Shown: piece by piece, positions 33,601 through 42,076 of the stretch
How the letters are laid out: each line of letters opens with the position of its first letter
Numbering within the stretch: the stretch's first letter is position 1
Assembly (NCBI GenBank): GCA_045542335.1
Contig: JAZQKV010000017.1
Coordinates: 1-64,000, forward strand
Reading direction: 5' to 3'
DNA from: CAKSUT01 sp045542335
GTDB lineage: Bacteria > Bacillota > Clostridia > Oscillospirales > CAG-382
DNA: 64,000 nucleotides
Translations under genes and position numbers: made by a program
The notes under the pieces: generated by a model
Database searches by the model: none
Told to the model about the DNA's origin: nothing
What the model saw: only the letters and a program-made list of their open reading frames with translations

Positions 33601-35577
33601 TATGGCGGATGCGACGGCTATGTTGTTGACAACTGCTACATCTATCAGAACTATGACGCAGGCGTAACTCATCAGTTTGCGGCAAGTGGCGCAGGAAACA
33701 TTGACATGAGCAATGTTACCTATTCCAACAACGTTATCACCGATACAGTTTATTCCGTTGAATACTTCCAGACAGAAGTTCCCGAACATAAGAGAACAGG
33801 TAAGAACATTCTCATCGAGGGCAACCTCTTCAGACGTGCAGGCTACGGCTTCGGTTCAACCCGTCCCGACGGTCACAATCAGGGGCACATCCGTTCCGGA
33901 GGAACCTCAAACCCCTTTGAAAACTTTGTTATAAGAAACAACGTGTTTGACCGTTCCGTTCAGTATCTCGTTCAGGCGCAGACCTCTCATGATGCTTATA
34001 AGCCCAAGATGCAGGGTAACATCTACATTCAGGGCAAGGACAACCACGCATTCACATTCGGTGTTCCCTCTATTAAGATTTATGCCGATGCAGGCACACC
34101 CGGCAGAGTCAAGGGCTTCCTTGGCGATGCAACAGGCGTGTTCTACTATGTGGAAAACATCCCTTACTACGAATTCAAGTTTGATTACGCAAAGACAAGC
34201 GACAAGGAATATCCCGTTGTTTCCGAAAATCCCCTTGATTACACAAGCGGTTCTTCAACAACCCCAGCAACCCCCGCAGAACCCGAAGTTAAGGAAGAAA
34301 TCTTTGCACCTTACTTTGTAAGAAATGCTGAAGGCACAGAAAAGAAGGACGCAAAGACAAAGCTTTATGCTGACCTTCGTGCTTCCATGAATCCCGAAAT
34401 CAAGACGGATTCCGCAACAGGTGCAAAGTATCTCCATATCACAATCAACAATACAACAAATGCCATCGTACTTGACTGCCACGGCCTTAATCCTCTTATC
34501 CCCATAAAGGATGGGCAGGTAGTGTTCAAGGCACTTGTCAGAACAAATCACTCCGCAAAGCCCACTATGACCTACTACCACATCAAGGATGCTGAGGGAA
34601 CAGAGTTTACCGGTAAGAGTGTCGGCAAGTCCGGCGAAGCCCATAAGGCAGACGGTAAATGGGAAGAGGTTTACATGGTTGCAAGCGGTCTTGATGCAGG
34701 ATATGCAACCGCAGGACAGATTCATTTCTTCCCTTGGGGAAGCGGCGTAAAAGGACAGTCCTTCTACAACGAGGACGGCACACCTAAGCAGGCAGACCTC
34801 TACTACGATGTTGCCGCATGGGCAATGTTCCCCAACCTCTCCTCCGCAAAGGCATATGACCTTTCCGCAAACACAGGTGCAACAGGCTCTCTTGTAGGCG
34901 CAACAGGCACAACAACACCTTCTGACCCTGCAACACCCTCTACACCTGCAACTCCTTCCACACCCTCTGCACCTGCTGTCAGCGGTGAGATTTCTGCGCC
35001 CTACTTTGTAAGAACAGCAATCGGCACAGAAAAGAAGGACATAAAGACACAGCTTTATGCCGACATAAGAGCTTCCATGAACAATGCCGTAATGACAGAC
35101 CCCGAAACAGGCTATAAGTTTGTACGTACAACCCTTAATCCCACATCCAATTCTATTCTCTATGACTGTTTCGGACTTTCTCCCATTCCGCTTACAAGTG
35201 GTCAGGTTGTGTTCAAGGTGCTTATCAGAACAAATCATTCCGCAACTCCTTTCCTCAACTTCTATGGCCTTGCTGATTCCGAAGGAAACAAAGTGAGTGG
35301 CAAGAGTGTAAGCGGAGGTGCGGCAGAAGCTCTTGTTGCAGATGATAAGTGGCACGAAGTTGTTATCACGATAAAGAACAATCATACCGTAGTTGCTTCC
35401 TCTACCCAGATTCACTTTATGCCCTGGGGCGGCGCAGTAAAAGGAAACAGCTTCTTTGATGAGGACGGAAATTGTCTTACAAATCCCGAACCTTATTTCG
35501 ATGTTGCCGCATGGGCGGTATTCCCCAACGAAGCTTCTGCAAAGGCATACAGCTTTGAAAAGGATATTATCGGTTAA
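30628..35577 (+). CDS. Giant SLH-anchored parallel beta-helix surface protein
   Basis: A 1649-aa exported multidomain protein, order as follows. Signal peptide 1-24; a beta-sandwich-like module (about 35-210, opening DGYIRFDASQV); an InlB-type repeat (about 213-292, ending GTITYTAEWNI); a second copy of the first module (297-470); three SLH repeats (473-630); a short helical linker (EEKRIEEIRNTP). Next is the right-handed parallel beta-helix (about 729-1190: VYYVSSCAGDDKNDG, SHGIGMGTV, WIGGSVQ, YDAGVTHQ, VEYF). Two related C-terminal modules (1225-1411 and 1452-1649) are joined by a Pro/Thr/Ser linker. It should be wall-bound through SLH. The beta-helix resembles polysaccharide lyases/hydrolases; activity and substrate are inferred, not shown. 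Confidence 0.93.
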   Translation: MKKSLSLILSIIMILASFSLVVNAAEPAKYQPEVGDGYIRFDASQVIGGTVNHVPSANVERNVTFEGKNAIKFTPTPNAEGAAKASGLNIDCYSLANYEAKVEVPKYKYVGVTYYYATDDPTYAGKPWFNILPGNTKATPSLAVDANEKIVTNQWAEAYFSFSSTMKVNQTEKPWINQVHFRPFPGVGVSQLKPTDVLYIAYYTFYENNPDPNSKATIEFLKGNPDAQGEMEPLVVKTGEKYKIPSADFITFPAHKATFLGWKNNTDGKIYQPGEEFTAGDGTITYTAEWNIESNEEFIALNFCDYQNGIVNRQPTGTVEEVVEDGKSCVKVVPNPESEAGKRFTIDGYQYLSANIDLNVFHWIGIEYKYVSENPVDARMYTAIMRNGNLFPAGKSAQAESLNKLVTNQWTTAWFDYTMLPEVLDPATADDHRMRQMHIRPFGNGELFNFSKDDTMYISRVMFFREKPDLTTHKAYMTGYNDATFKPNKTMTRAEACTVVARLLDTEENIAKNTTTAFTDVAADKWYTKYISFCEAKGLLKAYSGTFLSEQNITRAEFAELVYNMGLAKEDASNKKTFKDVTEAHPKYAAIMAAASAGLIGGYEDGTFLPDRTITRAQVVTIINRARGVSRKPEQIPGDIYTLFVDVDGTHWAFADIAEATLEHVEMNGEWTYAVDDPINSIVEKVGEQKLFDFAKGNAKVAEYDALEEKRIEEIRNTPNMPLSEIKGKVYYVSSCAGDDKNDGLSEATPFASIRRAISFARAGDAILLKRGDMWRETIALGNDLTLSAYGEGAKPVINASPENGADPAKWTLVYKNDQTGSKIWKYANEKFLDVGNIVFNGGEGYGYKEVPTCVGNKYVVRGTTTPFDYTVELNRNFEFFHRANSVASTRVIDPGSAIGPLYLRCDNGNPGDIFDSIEFSVHGNAISAKSGNVIDNICIKYAGSHGIGMGTVKDVLVQNCELGWIGGSVQTYDYHGAGGPATRFGNGVEVYGGCDGYVVDNCYIYQNYDAGVTHQFAASGAGNIDMSNVTYSNNVITDTVYSVEYFQTEVPEHKRTGKNILIEGNLFRRAGYGFGSTRPDGHNQGHIRSGGTSNPFENFVIRNNVFDRSVQYLVQAQTSHDAYKPKMQGNIYIQGKDNHAFTFGVPSIKIYADAGTPGRVKGFLGDATGVFYYVENIPYYEFKFDYAKTSDKEYPVVSENPLDYTSGSSTTPATPAEPEVKEEIFAPYFVRNAEGTEKKDAKTKLYADLRASMNPEIKTDSATGAKYLHITINNTTNAIVLDCHGLNPLIPIKDGQVVFKALVRTNHSAKPTMTYYHIKDAEGTEFTGKSVGKSGEAHKADGKWEEVYMVASGLDAGYATAGQIHFFPWGSGVKGQSFYNEDGTPKQADLYYDVAAWAMFPNLSSAKAYDLSANTGATGSLVGATGTTTPSDPATPSTPATPSTPSAPAVSGEISAPYFVRTAIGTEKKDIKTQLYADIRASMNNAVMTDPETGYKFVRTTLNPTSNSILYDCFGLSPIPLTSGQVVFKVLIRTNHSATPFLNFYGLADSEGNKVSGKSVSGGAAEALVADDKWHEVVITIKNNHTVVASSTQIHFMPWGGAVKGNSFFDEDGNCLTNPEPYFDVAAWAVFPNEASAKAYSFEKDIIG

Positions 35578-35593
35578 AATGCCATATATTCCG

Positions 35594-35625
35594 AGAAAAA
35601 CCGTCTAAGGACGGTTTTTCTTTTT
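35594..35625 (+). terminator. Terminator of the 1649-aa protein gene
   Basis: 12-bp stem AGAAAAACCGTC / GACGGTTTTTCT with a TAAG loop, followed by TTTT. Confidence 0.93.
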
Positions 35626-35769
35626 GTGGAAAGATCATTAAAAGGTGTTAGAAAAAGACACTTTTTCAAAGATTTTGAGTTTTTTTCTGCTTTTGAAAAC
35701 CGCTTTTTCGGTTTTTATCAAAAATGCACATTTTGACAGTAACAATTATTGAAATATGACATTTTCAAC

Positions 35770-35798
35770 TTGATAAGTTAATATTTTTAGTGTAGAAT
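35770..35798 (+). promoter_or_regulatory. Promoter of the 1400-aa surface protein
   Basis: TTGATA (35770-35775), 17-nt spacer, TAGAAT (35793-35798) preceded by TG. It gives a leader of about 160 nt containing a direct repeat of AAGGCTT around 35832-35852; nothing else was recognised in this gap. Confidence 0.6.
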
Positions 35799-35966
35799 GA
35801 ATATATGGTGTTTTGTTCATCATGCAAAAAAAGGCTTGAACAATCAAGGCTTTATTTGGCATTGTGCAAAAAGAATTGGCGGTTTGCGGTGTCAATTCCA
35901 TGTGCGAATGTTTCAGATAAACACCGGCTTCAAGCTATTATCTCATTTCAGAAAGGAAAGTGAACA

Positions 35967-38900
35967 ATGAAAAGATTCACAAGTGCGGTACTTTGTGTAC
36001 TCATGATTCTCTCATGCTTTACTTTTGTTGCCTCTGCAGCTGAGGGAAAGTATGCACCCGAAGTTGGCGACGGATATATCCGTTTCGACTACAACCAGAT
36101 TGCCTGCGGCTTTGTAAACCACAAAAAGTATGGTGTAATGGAAAAGAACATGGAGATTGACGGCGTAAAGGCTGTTAAGTTTACTCCTGCTCCCACAGAA
36201 GAGGATGCTGCGGCTTCAACAACATATTCCCTCGACTGCTGGAATCTTGCAAACTATGAGGCTAAGGTTGAAGTTCCAAAGTATAAGTATGTTGGCGTAA
36301 AGTATTACTACGCAACAGATAACCCCACATTTAATGATAAGATGGAATTCAACATTCTCCCCGGTAACACAAAGGCAACCGACAGCCTCACCGTTAAGTC
36401 CGCAAAGCCGGTTGTTACAAATCAGTGGGCAGAGGCGATTTTCGATTTCAGCTCTGTAATGAAGCTTAAGGAAACGGATAAACCCTGGATAAACCAGGCA
36501 CATTTCCGTCCTTTCCCGGGCATGGCTCCCTCGTTGCTCAAGGCAGAGGACGTGCTTTATATTGCGGAGTATTCTTTCTATGAAAGAAATCCCGACCCCA
36601 ACGCACGCGTGACAATCACGTTCCAAAAGGGTGATCCCGGTGCAATCGGTGAGGTTGCTCCTATTGAAGTTAAGCCCGGAGAAAAGTACACTCTCCCTGA
36701 GCCTGCATATACCTTTGAGGGTTACGCAGCCGAGTTCAAGGGTTGGCAGCGTTCCTCCGACAGCGAAATCTTCCCTGCAGGAACAGAGTTTGTTGCAGAT
36801 GGTGGACTTTCCTTCAAGGCACTCTGGGAAATCGAAACAGACAAGAGTTTCATCTCCATAGATTTCAAGGACTATGAAGACGGTATTGTTAACCACAAAA
36901 AAACCGCTACCATCGAAATCGTTGAATTTGAAGGCAAGAACGTTGTTAAGGTAACTCCCGACCCAACATCCACAGAAGCAAAGCAGATTTCTCTTGACGG
37001 TTGGAGCTATGAGGGCGCAGGAATTGACCTTGGTGTGTTCAAATATTTTGCAATTGAATATAAGTACGTTTCCAAGAAACCTGTTGATGAAAACATGGTT
37101 ATTGCGATCATGACCAACGGCGGAATCCTCACAAAGTCCCCCTCCGCAAACTCAACAACAAAGATTGTTGAGGGTCAGTGGACTCTCGCTTTGTTTGAGT
37201 TCCCCGGTATTGATGAGCTTCTCGCTCCCAACAAGACTGTTCACAACATGAAGCAGATGCACATCCGTCCCTGGGGTACAACTGAGCTTTCCGCAATTCA
37301 CCCCGAAGACAGAATGTATATCGGAAGCATCATGTTCTTCCGTGACAAGCCTGAACTTGTTGAGCATAACGCATATATGACAGGCTATAATGATGCCTCT
37401 TTCAAGCCTAACAAGACAATGACAAGAGCCGAGGCTTGCACAGTTGTTGCAAGACTTCTCGACACAGAAGAAAACATCGCAAAGAACACCACCACCTTAT
37501 TTACAGACGTTGCGGCAGATAAGTGGTACACCAAGTATATTTCTTTCTGCGAAGCAAAGGGACTTCTTAAGTCTTACAGCGGAACTTTCCTCCCCGAGCA
37601 GAATATTACAAGAGCCGAATTTGCAGAGCTTGTTTATAACATGGGCCTTGCAAAGGAAGATGCGGCAAATAAGAAGACCTTTACAGACGTAACCGAGGCT
37701 CATCCCAAGTACGCCGCAATTATGGCAGCGGCAAGCGCAGGTCTCATTGGTGGCTACGAGGACGGAACATTCCTTCCCGACAGAACAATCACCCGTGCAC
37801 AGGTTGTGACAATCATCAACCGTGCAAAGGGCATTTCCAAGAAGGCAGAAAATATCACCGATTCCGTTGACGTTATATTCACCGACGTTGATGCAACGCA
37901 TTGGGCGTTTGCTGACATTGCAGAGGCAACAGTTCCTCATGCCGAGCTTGACGGAAGCTGGGTATATTGCATTGAAGATCCCCTCGTAAAGGTGCTTGAG
38001 CACATGGACGAGGACGAAATCATAAACATCGAAGCAGGTAAGGCAAAGGTTGCAGAGCTCGATGCACTTGAAGCAAAGAGAATTGAGGAAATCAGAAATA
38101 CTCCCTCAATGGACCTCTCTCACATCACAGGCAAGAAGATTTACGTTTCCAACAACGGTAAGGATACAAACGACGGTCTCACTCCCGAAACAGCGGTTGC
38201 TTCCATTTCCAAGGCTATGGGTATGGCAGGTGCAGGCGGTGCGGTGCTTCTCGAAAGAGGCGGATTCTGGAGAACTAAGTTCACAGTTCCCGCAGGCGTA
38301 ACAGTTACCGCATACGGCGAAGGCGCAAAGCCTACTATCTACGGCTCTCCCGAGGATGGTGCAGACCCTGCAAAGTGGGCTCTCGTTTATAAGGATGACT
38401 CAACTGGTGCGAAGATCTGGAAGTATGCAAACGAGGGCATGACAGACGTTGGTACTCTTGTATTCAACCACGGCGAAGGCTTTGCCATGAAGGAAATCCC
38501 CACAAGCAAGGGCAAGAAATTCGTTGTCAGAGGCACAGACGATGTTGAGTTCGATTATAAGAAAGAGCTTGACAAGAACTTTGAGTTCTTCCACAGGGCA
38601 AACTCCGTTGTCAGCGGAAATATCATCAACGCAAGTACGGCTGTAGGTCCTCTCTATTTCAGATGCGACAACGGCAACCCCGGTGAAGTGTTCGACTCCA
38701 TTGAGTTCAACACCAAGGGCAATATCATTAGTGCAAATAACAATGTGACAGTTGACAACCTCTGCATCATGTATGGCGGAAGCCACGGTATCGGTATGGG
38801 TACTGTAAAGAACGTAAAGTTCACAAACCTTGAGGTGGGTTGGATTGGCGGCTCAATTCAGAGCTACAACGCAAACAGCACAACCGACGGCAGGGCAACA

Positions 38901-40169
38901 CGTTTTGGCAACGGTATTGAAGTTTACGGCGGATGCGACGGCTACACAATCGACAACTGCTATGTTTACCAGTGCTATGACGCAGGCGTTACACATCAGC
39001 TTTCCGGCAGCGCAACCGGTGACTACAGAGAAGACAACGTAACCTACTCCAACAACGTAATCACCGAGTGCGTATACTCAATTGAATACTTCCTCGGTCT
39101 CAACGGTGCATATGTAAGAGAAGGAAAGAACATCCTCTTTGAGGGCAACCTCCTCAGACGTGCAGGCTTTGGCTTTGGTTCATTCCGTCCCGACGGCAAC
39201 AACCAGAGACACATCAGAGGCGGCAGCGGAAACCAGTTTGAAAACTACGTTATCAGAAACAACATTTTCGACCGTTCCGTATATGAGCTTGTTCAGACAA
39301 CAACCGTTCACCCTGCATATGTTCCCAAATATGAGGGTAACACATATATCCAGGGTCTCGGCAACAGAGTTTACTATTCCGGCGTTCCCGCAATGGGTGC
39401 AAACGCAGACCTTCTTATCGAAAACAAGATAAGACGCAGACTTGGCGACGAAACCGCAAAGTTCTATTTTGTTGAAAACGTTCCCTATTGGACGTATGAC
39501 TATGTAAACCCCAAGACAAGCGACAAGGAATATCCTGTTGTCGCAGACGTTGACGGCGGCGCAGCTCCTGTGGCCCCTGCAGTTCCTGCAGAACCCGAAG
39601 AAGTTAAAGATCCTTACTTCGTGAGAACTGCCGCAGGCAAGGAAGCAAAGGACAGCAAGACACAGCTTTATGCCGCTGCAAGAGACTCTATGAATGTAGA
39701 GTTCAAGACGGATGCTGACAGCGGTATCAAGTACGCCCATGTAACCACCACCGGCAAAGAAAGTACATACAACATGGACTGCTATGGTCTTAATCCTGTT
39801 ATTCCCTTTGAAAATGGAAAAGCAGTAATAAAAGTTCTCATGAGAACAAATGCAACACACTCAACAAATCCCGCTATTGTTTTCTACCATCTCATGCAGG
39901 AGGACGAAACAGAGGCAACGGGTAAATCTGTTGAAGCAAAGCTCAGTGCATACCCTGCATCAGATGGAACATGGCAGGAAATGTATTTTGTTGCGGAAAA
40001 TGTAAGCTATGTAAGCTCAAGCCAGATTCACCTGCTCTTTGCAGGCAGAACTGCAAAGGGTACGGACTTTAAGGAAGGTCAGTACTATGACGTTGCGGCA
40101 TGGGCGGCATTTCCCAACCTCACCTCTGCAAAGGCATATGACCTTAAAAAGGACTGTGTTGCAAAGTAA
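35967..40169 (+). CDS. Second giant SLH-anchored parallel beta-helix surface protein
   Basis: A 1400-aa paralogue of the preceding protein with the same order: signal peptide 1-25, module A (35-205), InlB-type repeat (206-290), second module A (292-465), three SLH repeats (468-625), linker EAKRIEEIRNTP, beta-helix (about 722-1185). It has only one C-terminal module (about 1200-1400) and no Thr/Pro linker. SHGIGMGTV, WIGGSIQ, EVYGGC, YDAGVTHQ and IEYF are conserved. The SLH segment is nearly identical in DNA to that of its neighbour, while other parts are clearly diverged, suggesting recombination between the two genes. AAAGGAAAG precedes the ATG. Probably a wall-displayed polysaccharide-active or -binding protein. 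Confidence 0.93.
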   Translation: MKRFTSAVLCVLMILSCFTFVASAAEGKYAPEVGDGYIRFDYNQIACGFVNHKKYGVMEKNMEIDGVKAVKFTPAPTEEDAAASTTYSLDCWNLANYEAKVEVPKYKYVGVKYYYATDNPTFNDKMEFNILPGNTKATDSLTVKSAKPVVTNQWAEAIFDFSSVMKLKETDKPWINQAHFRPFPGMAPSLLKAEDVLYIAEYSFYERNPDPNARVTITFQKGDPGAIGEVAPIEVKPGEKYTLPEPAYTFEGYAAEFKGWQRSSDSEIFPAGTEFVADGGLSFKALWEIETDKSFISIDFKDYEDGIVNHKKTATIEIVEFEGKNVVKVTPDPTSTEAKQISLDGWSYEGAGIDLGVFKYFAIEYKYVSKKPVDENMVIAIMTNGGILTKSPSANSTTKIVEGQWTLALFEFPGIDELLAPNKTVHNMKQMHIRPWGTTELSAIHPEDRMYIGSIMFFRDKPELVEHNAYMTGYNDASFKPNKTMTRAEACTVVARLLDTEENIAKNTTTLFTDVAADKWYTKYISFCEAKGLLKSYSGTFLPEQNITRAEFAELVYNMGLAKEDAANKKTFTDVTEAHPKYAAIMAAASAGLIGGYEDGTFLPDRTITRAQVVTIINRAKGISKKAENITDSVDVIFTDVDATHWAFADIAEATVPHAELDGSWVYCIEDPLVKVLEHMDEDEIINIEAGKAKVAELDALEAKRIEEIRNTPSMDLSHITGKKIYVSNNGKDTNDGLTPETAVASISKAMGMAGAGGAVLLERGGFWRTKFTVPAGVTVTAYGEGAKPTIYGSPEDGADPAKWALVYKDDSTGAKIWKYANEGMTDVGTLVFNHGEGFAMKEIPTSKGKKFVVRGTDDVEFDYKKELDKNFEFFHRANSVVSGNIINASTAVGPLYFRCDNGNPGEVFDSIEFNTKGNIISANNNVTVDNLCIMYGGSHGIGMGTVKNVKFTNLEVGWIGGSIQSYNANSTTDGRATRFGNGIEVYGGCDGYTIDNCYVYQCYDAGVTHQLSGSATGDYREDNVTYSNNVITECVYSIEYFLGLNGAYVREGKNILFEGNLLRRAGFGFGSFRPDGNNQRHIRGGSGNQFENYVIRNNIFDRSVYELVQTTTVHPAYVPKYEGNTYIQGLGNRVYYSGVPAMGANADLLIENKIRRRLGDETAKFYFVENVPYWTYDYVNPKTSDKEYPVVADVDGGAAPVAPAVPAEPEEVKDPYFVRTAAGKEAKDSKTQLYAAARDSMNVEFKTDADSGIKYAHVTTTGKESTYNMDCYGLNPVIPFENGKAVIKVLMRTNATHSTNPAIVFYHLMQEDETEATGKSVEAKLSAYPASDGTWQEMYFVAENVSYVSSSQIHLLFAGRTAKGTDFKEGQYYDVAAWAAFPNLTSAKAYDLKKDCVAK

Positions 40170-40191
40170 GGCGTAATAAAGCTTGATTTTT

Positions 40192-40226
40192 CAGAGCCAT
40201 TCCTCGTGAGGGAGTGGCTCTGTTTT
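40192..40226 (+). terminator. Terminator of the 1400-aa protein gene
   Basis: Stem opening CAGAGCCATTCC and closing GGAGTGGCTCTG (one G-U), followed by TTTT. Confidence 0.8.
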
Positions 40227-40373
40227 GATGAAAAAACCTTCTGTGAATGATGAAAATGCGGTTTTCTTCACAAAAGGCAGACAGTCAGAATTGACAAGAA
40301 GATTGTACAGTATTTTTCGCCGGCTTCAGAACGGTAATTTTCTCGAGAAATATAAAAAAATTCCTGTTTTCTA

Positions 40374-40402
40374 TTGACAAAGGCACAATGATATTGTAAA
40401 AT
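40374..40402 (+). promoter_or_regulatory. Promoter of the third beta-helix gene
   Basis: TTGACA (40374-40379), 17-nt spacer, TAAAAT (40397-40402) preceded by TTG. Confidence 0.82.
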
Positions 40403-40453
40403 ATAAGTGGTGATATTTCATCGCATTGAATGAAAAGAAGGATGGTGTTTACA

Positions 40454-41974
40454 ATGGATAAGATGTTTGATATTGACGCAGGTAATGTCAAGGTTGCACA
40501 GCTTGACGAGCTTGAAGCAAAGAGGGTTGCAGAGATAAGAAACACTCCAAACAAGGATTTCACAGGATTTGGAGGGAAATTCTTCTATGTTTCTCAGAGC
40601 GGTAATGATACAAATTCCGGAAGAAGCAAGAAGGATCCCATAAAGAGCATAAACCGCGCACTTATGCTTGCAGCTGCAGGCGACGCAGTTCTTCTTGAAA
40701 GAGGCGGCTGTTGGAGAGAAAAAATTATTATCCCCGGCGGAGTTACTCTCAGCGCATATGGCGAAGGCAAAAAGCCGATTATCAGCGGTTCACCCGAAAA
40801 CGGTGCAGATCCCGAAAAGTGGATGCTTGTGAGCGATGAGAAAGATTCAAAAAAGGTGTGGAAATACGTCAACGAGGCAATGCTTGATGTAGGAAGTATT
40901 TTCTTTGACGGCGGCGATGATTTCAGCTACAAGGGATATGCAAAAAAGGCTCTTCCAAATTACAGAGCAGGAAAGTTTAGATGCGTTGACAATCCCGAAA
41001 AAGAATACAATCCTTGCGAGAAGCTTGATAATCTTGAGTTTTTCCATGCGGCGGATTCCGAGCTTAACGGCGAATATATTGCAACTGACAGAGCCTGCGG
41101 TCCTCTTTATCTGAGATGCGATGCAGGAAATCCCGGTGAAATCTATTCGCAGATTGAGTTTAACACAAAGGGTAACAATATTCGGGTGAAAGGCGATCAG
41201 ATAACTGTTGACAACATTTGTATTGTTCACACAGGAAGTCATGGTATAGGCACAGGCACAATAAGCGGTCTTACGGTTACAAACTGCGAGGTGGGTTGGA
41301 TAGGCGGCTCGATTCAGTCGTATGTGAGAAACGAGGTTGGTTCTTGCTTCCGCTTTGGAAACGGCATTGAAATTTATGGTGGTTGCAAGGATTACACCAT
41401 CGAGAACTGCTATGTTCACAACTGCTATGATGCAGGTATCACCCATCAGTACAGCAGAAACGCCAAGGGTGACTGTATCATGGACGACGTGCTTTACAAG
41501 GACAATGTTATCACGGATTGCGTTTACAACATTGAGTATTTCCACAGCGAGTATGTGGGTTATGTGAGAACGGGCAAGAATATTCTCATGGAGGGCAATC
41601 TTCTTCGCCGTGCAGGTTGGGGCTTTGGCTCGACACGTCCCAACGGGCACGCCCAGGGACACATACGCTCCGGCGGAGAATCAAATCCGTTCAAGAATTT
41701 TGTTATCAAAGACAACATTTTTGACAGAAGCGTTGCATATCTTGTTCAGTGTGAAACCCAGGCTGAAGAATACATTCCCAAAATGCAGGGTAACACTTAC
41801 ATTCAGGGCGTTGAAAACAGACTTTGCCATTTTGGTGTGCCGTCACAGTGGGCAAGCATGGATGATGACACTTATGACCACATCAAGAATCTCCTTAAGG
41901 ACGAGGATGCAAAGGTTTATTTTGTTGAACACATTCCGTATTATGAGTTCAAGGAATATAACGGCGAAAAGTAA
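40454..41974 (+). CDS. Parallel beta-helix protein without signal peptide
   Basis: A 506-aa protein equivalent to the beta-helix part alone of the two giant neighbours. It keeps the helical lead-in (LDELEAKRVAEIRNTP), then FFYVSQSGNDTNSG, GDAVLLERGG, SHGIGTGTI, WIGGSIQ, EIYGGC, YDAGITHQ, IEYF and GHIRSGG. No signal peptide, SLH or anchoring region is present, so it should stay in the cytoplasm unless exported by an unusual route. The start at 40454 (MDKMFDID) has AAGGATGG upstream; in-frame ATGs at 40430 and 40442 exist but fit less well. It may share a transcript with the secreted unknown 102 nt downstream. Confidence 0.88.
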   Translation: MDKMFDIDAGNVKVAQLDELEAKRVAEIRNTPNKDFTGFGGKFFYVSQSGNDTNSGRSKKDPIKSINRALMLAAAGDAVLLERGGCWREKIIIPGGVTLSAYGEGKKPIISGSPENGADPEKWMLVSDEKDSKKVWKYVNEAMLDVGSIFFDGGDDFSYKGYAKKALPNYRAGKFRCVDNPEKEYNPCEKLDNLEFFHAADSELNGEYIATDRACGPLYLRCDAGNPGEIYSQIEFNTKGNNIRVKGDQITVDNICIVHTGSHGIGTGTISGLTVTNCEVGWIGGSIQSYVRNEVGSCFRFGNGIEIYGGCKDYTIENCYVHNCYDAGITHQYSRNAKGDCIMDDVLYKDNVITDCVYNIEYFHSEYVGYVRTGKNILMEGNLLRRAGWGFGSTRPNGHAQGHIRSGGESNPFKNFVIKDNIFDRSVAYLVQCETQAEEYIPKMQGNTYIQGVENRLCHFGVPSQWASMDDDTYDHIKNLLKDEDAKVYFVEHIPYYEFKEYNGEK

Positions 41975-42076
41975 TTGTCATGTGAATGGTTGTTTTATTT
42001 GGAATACAGGCAGGGAAAGGTGCTTTTGAAAGGACTTTTCTGCGAAAATTTTATAAATTCAGAAAGGAAATTTGTC

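Noticed and set aside
34255..35415. 386-codon minus-strand frame, Cys/Gly-rich
   Set aside because: Shadow of the repetitive C-terminal modules and Thr/Pro linker of the plus-strand gene.
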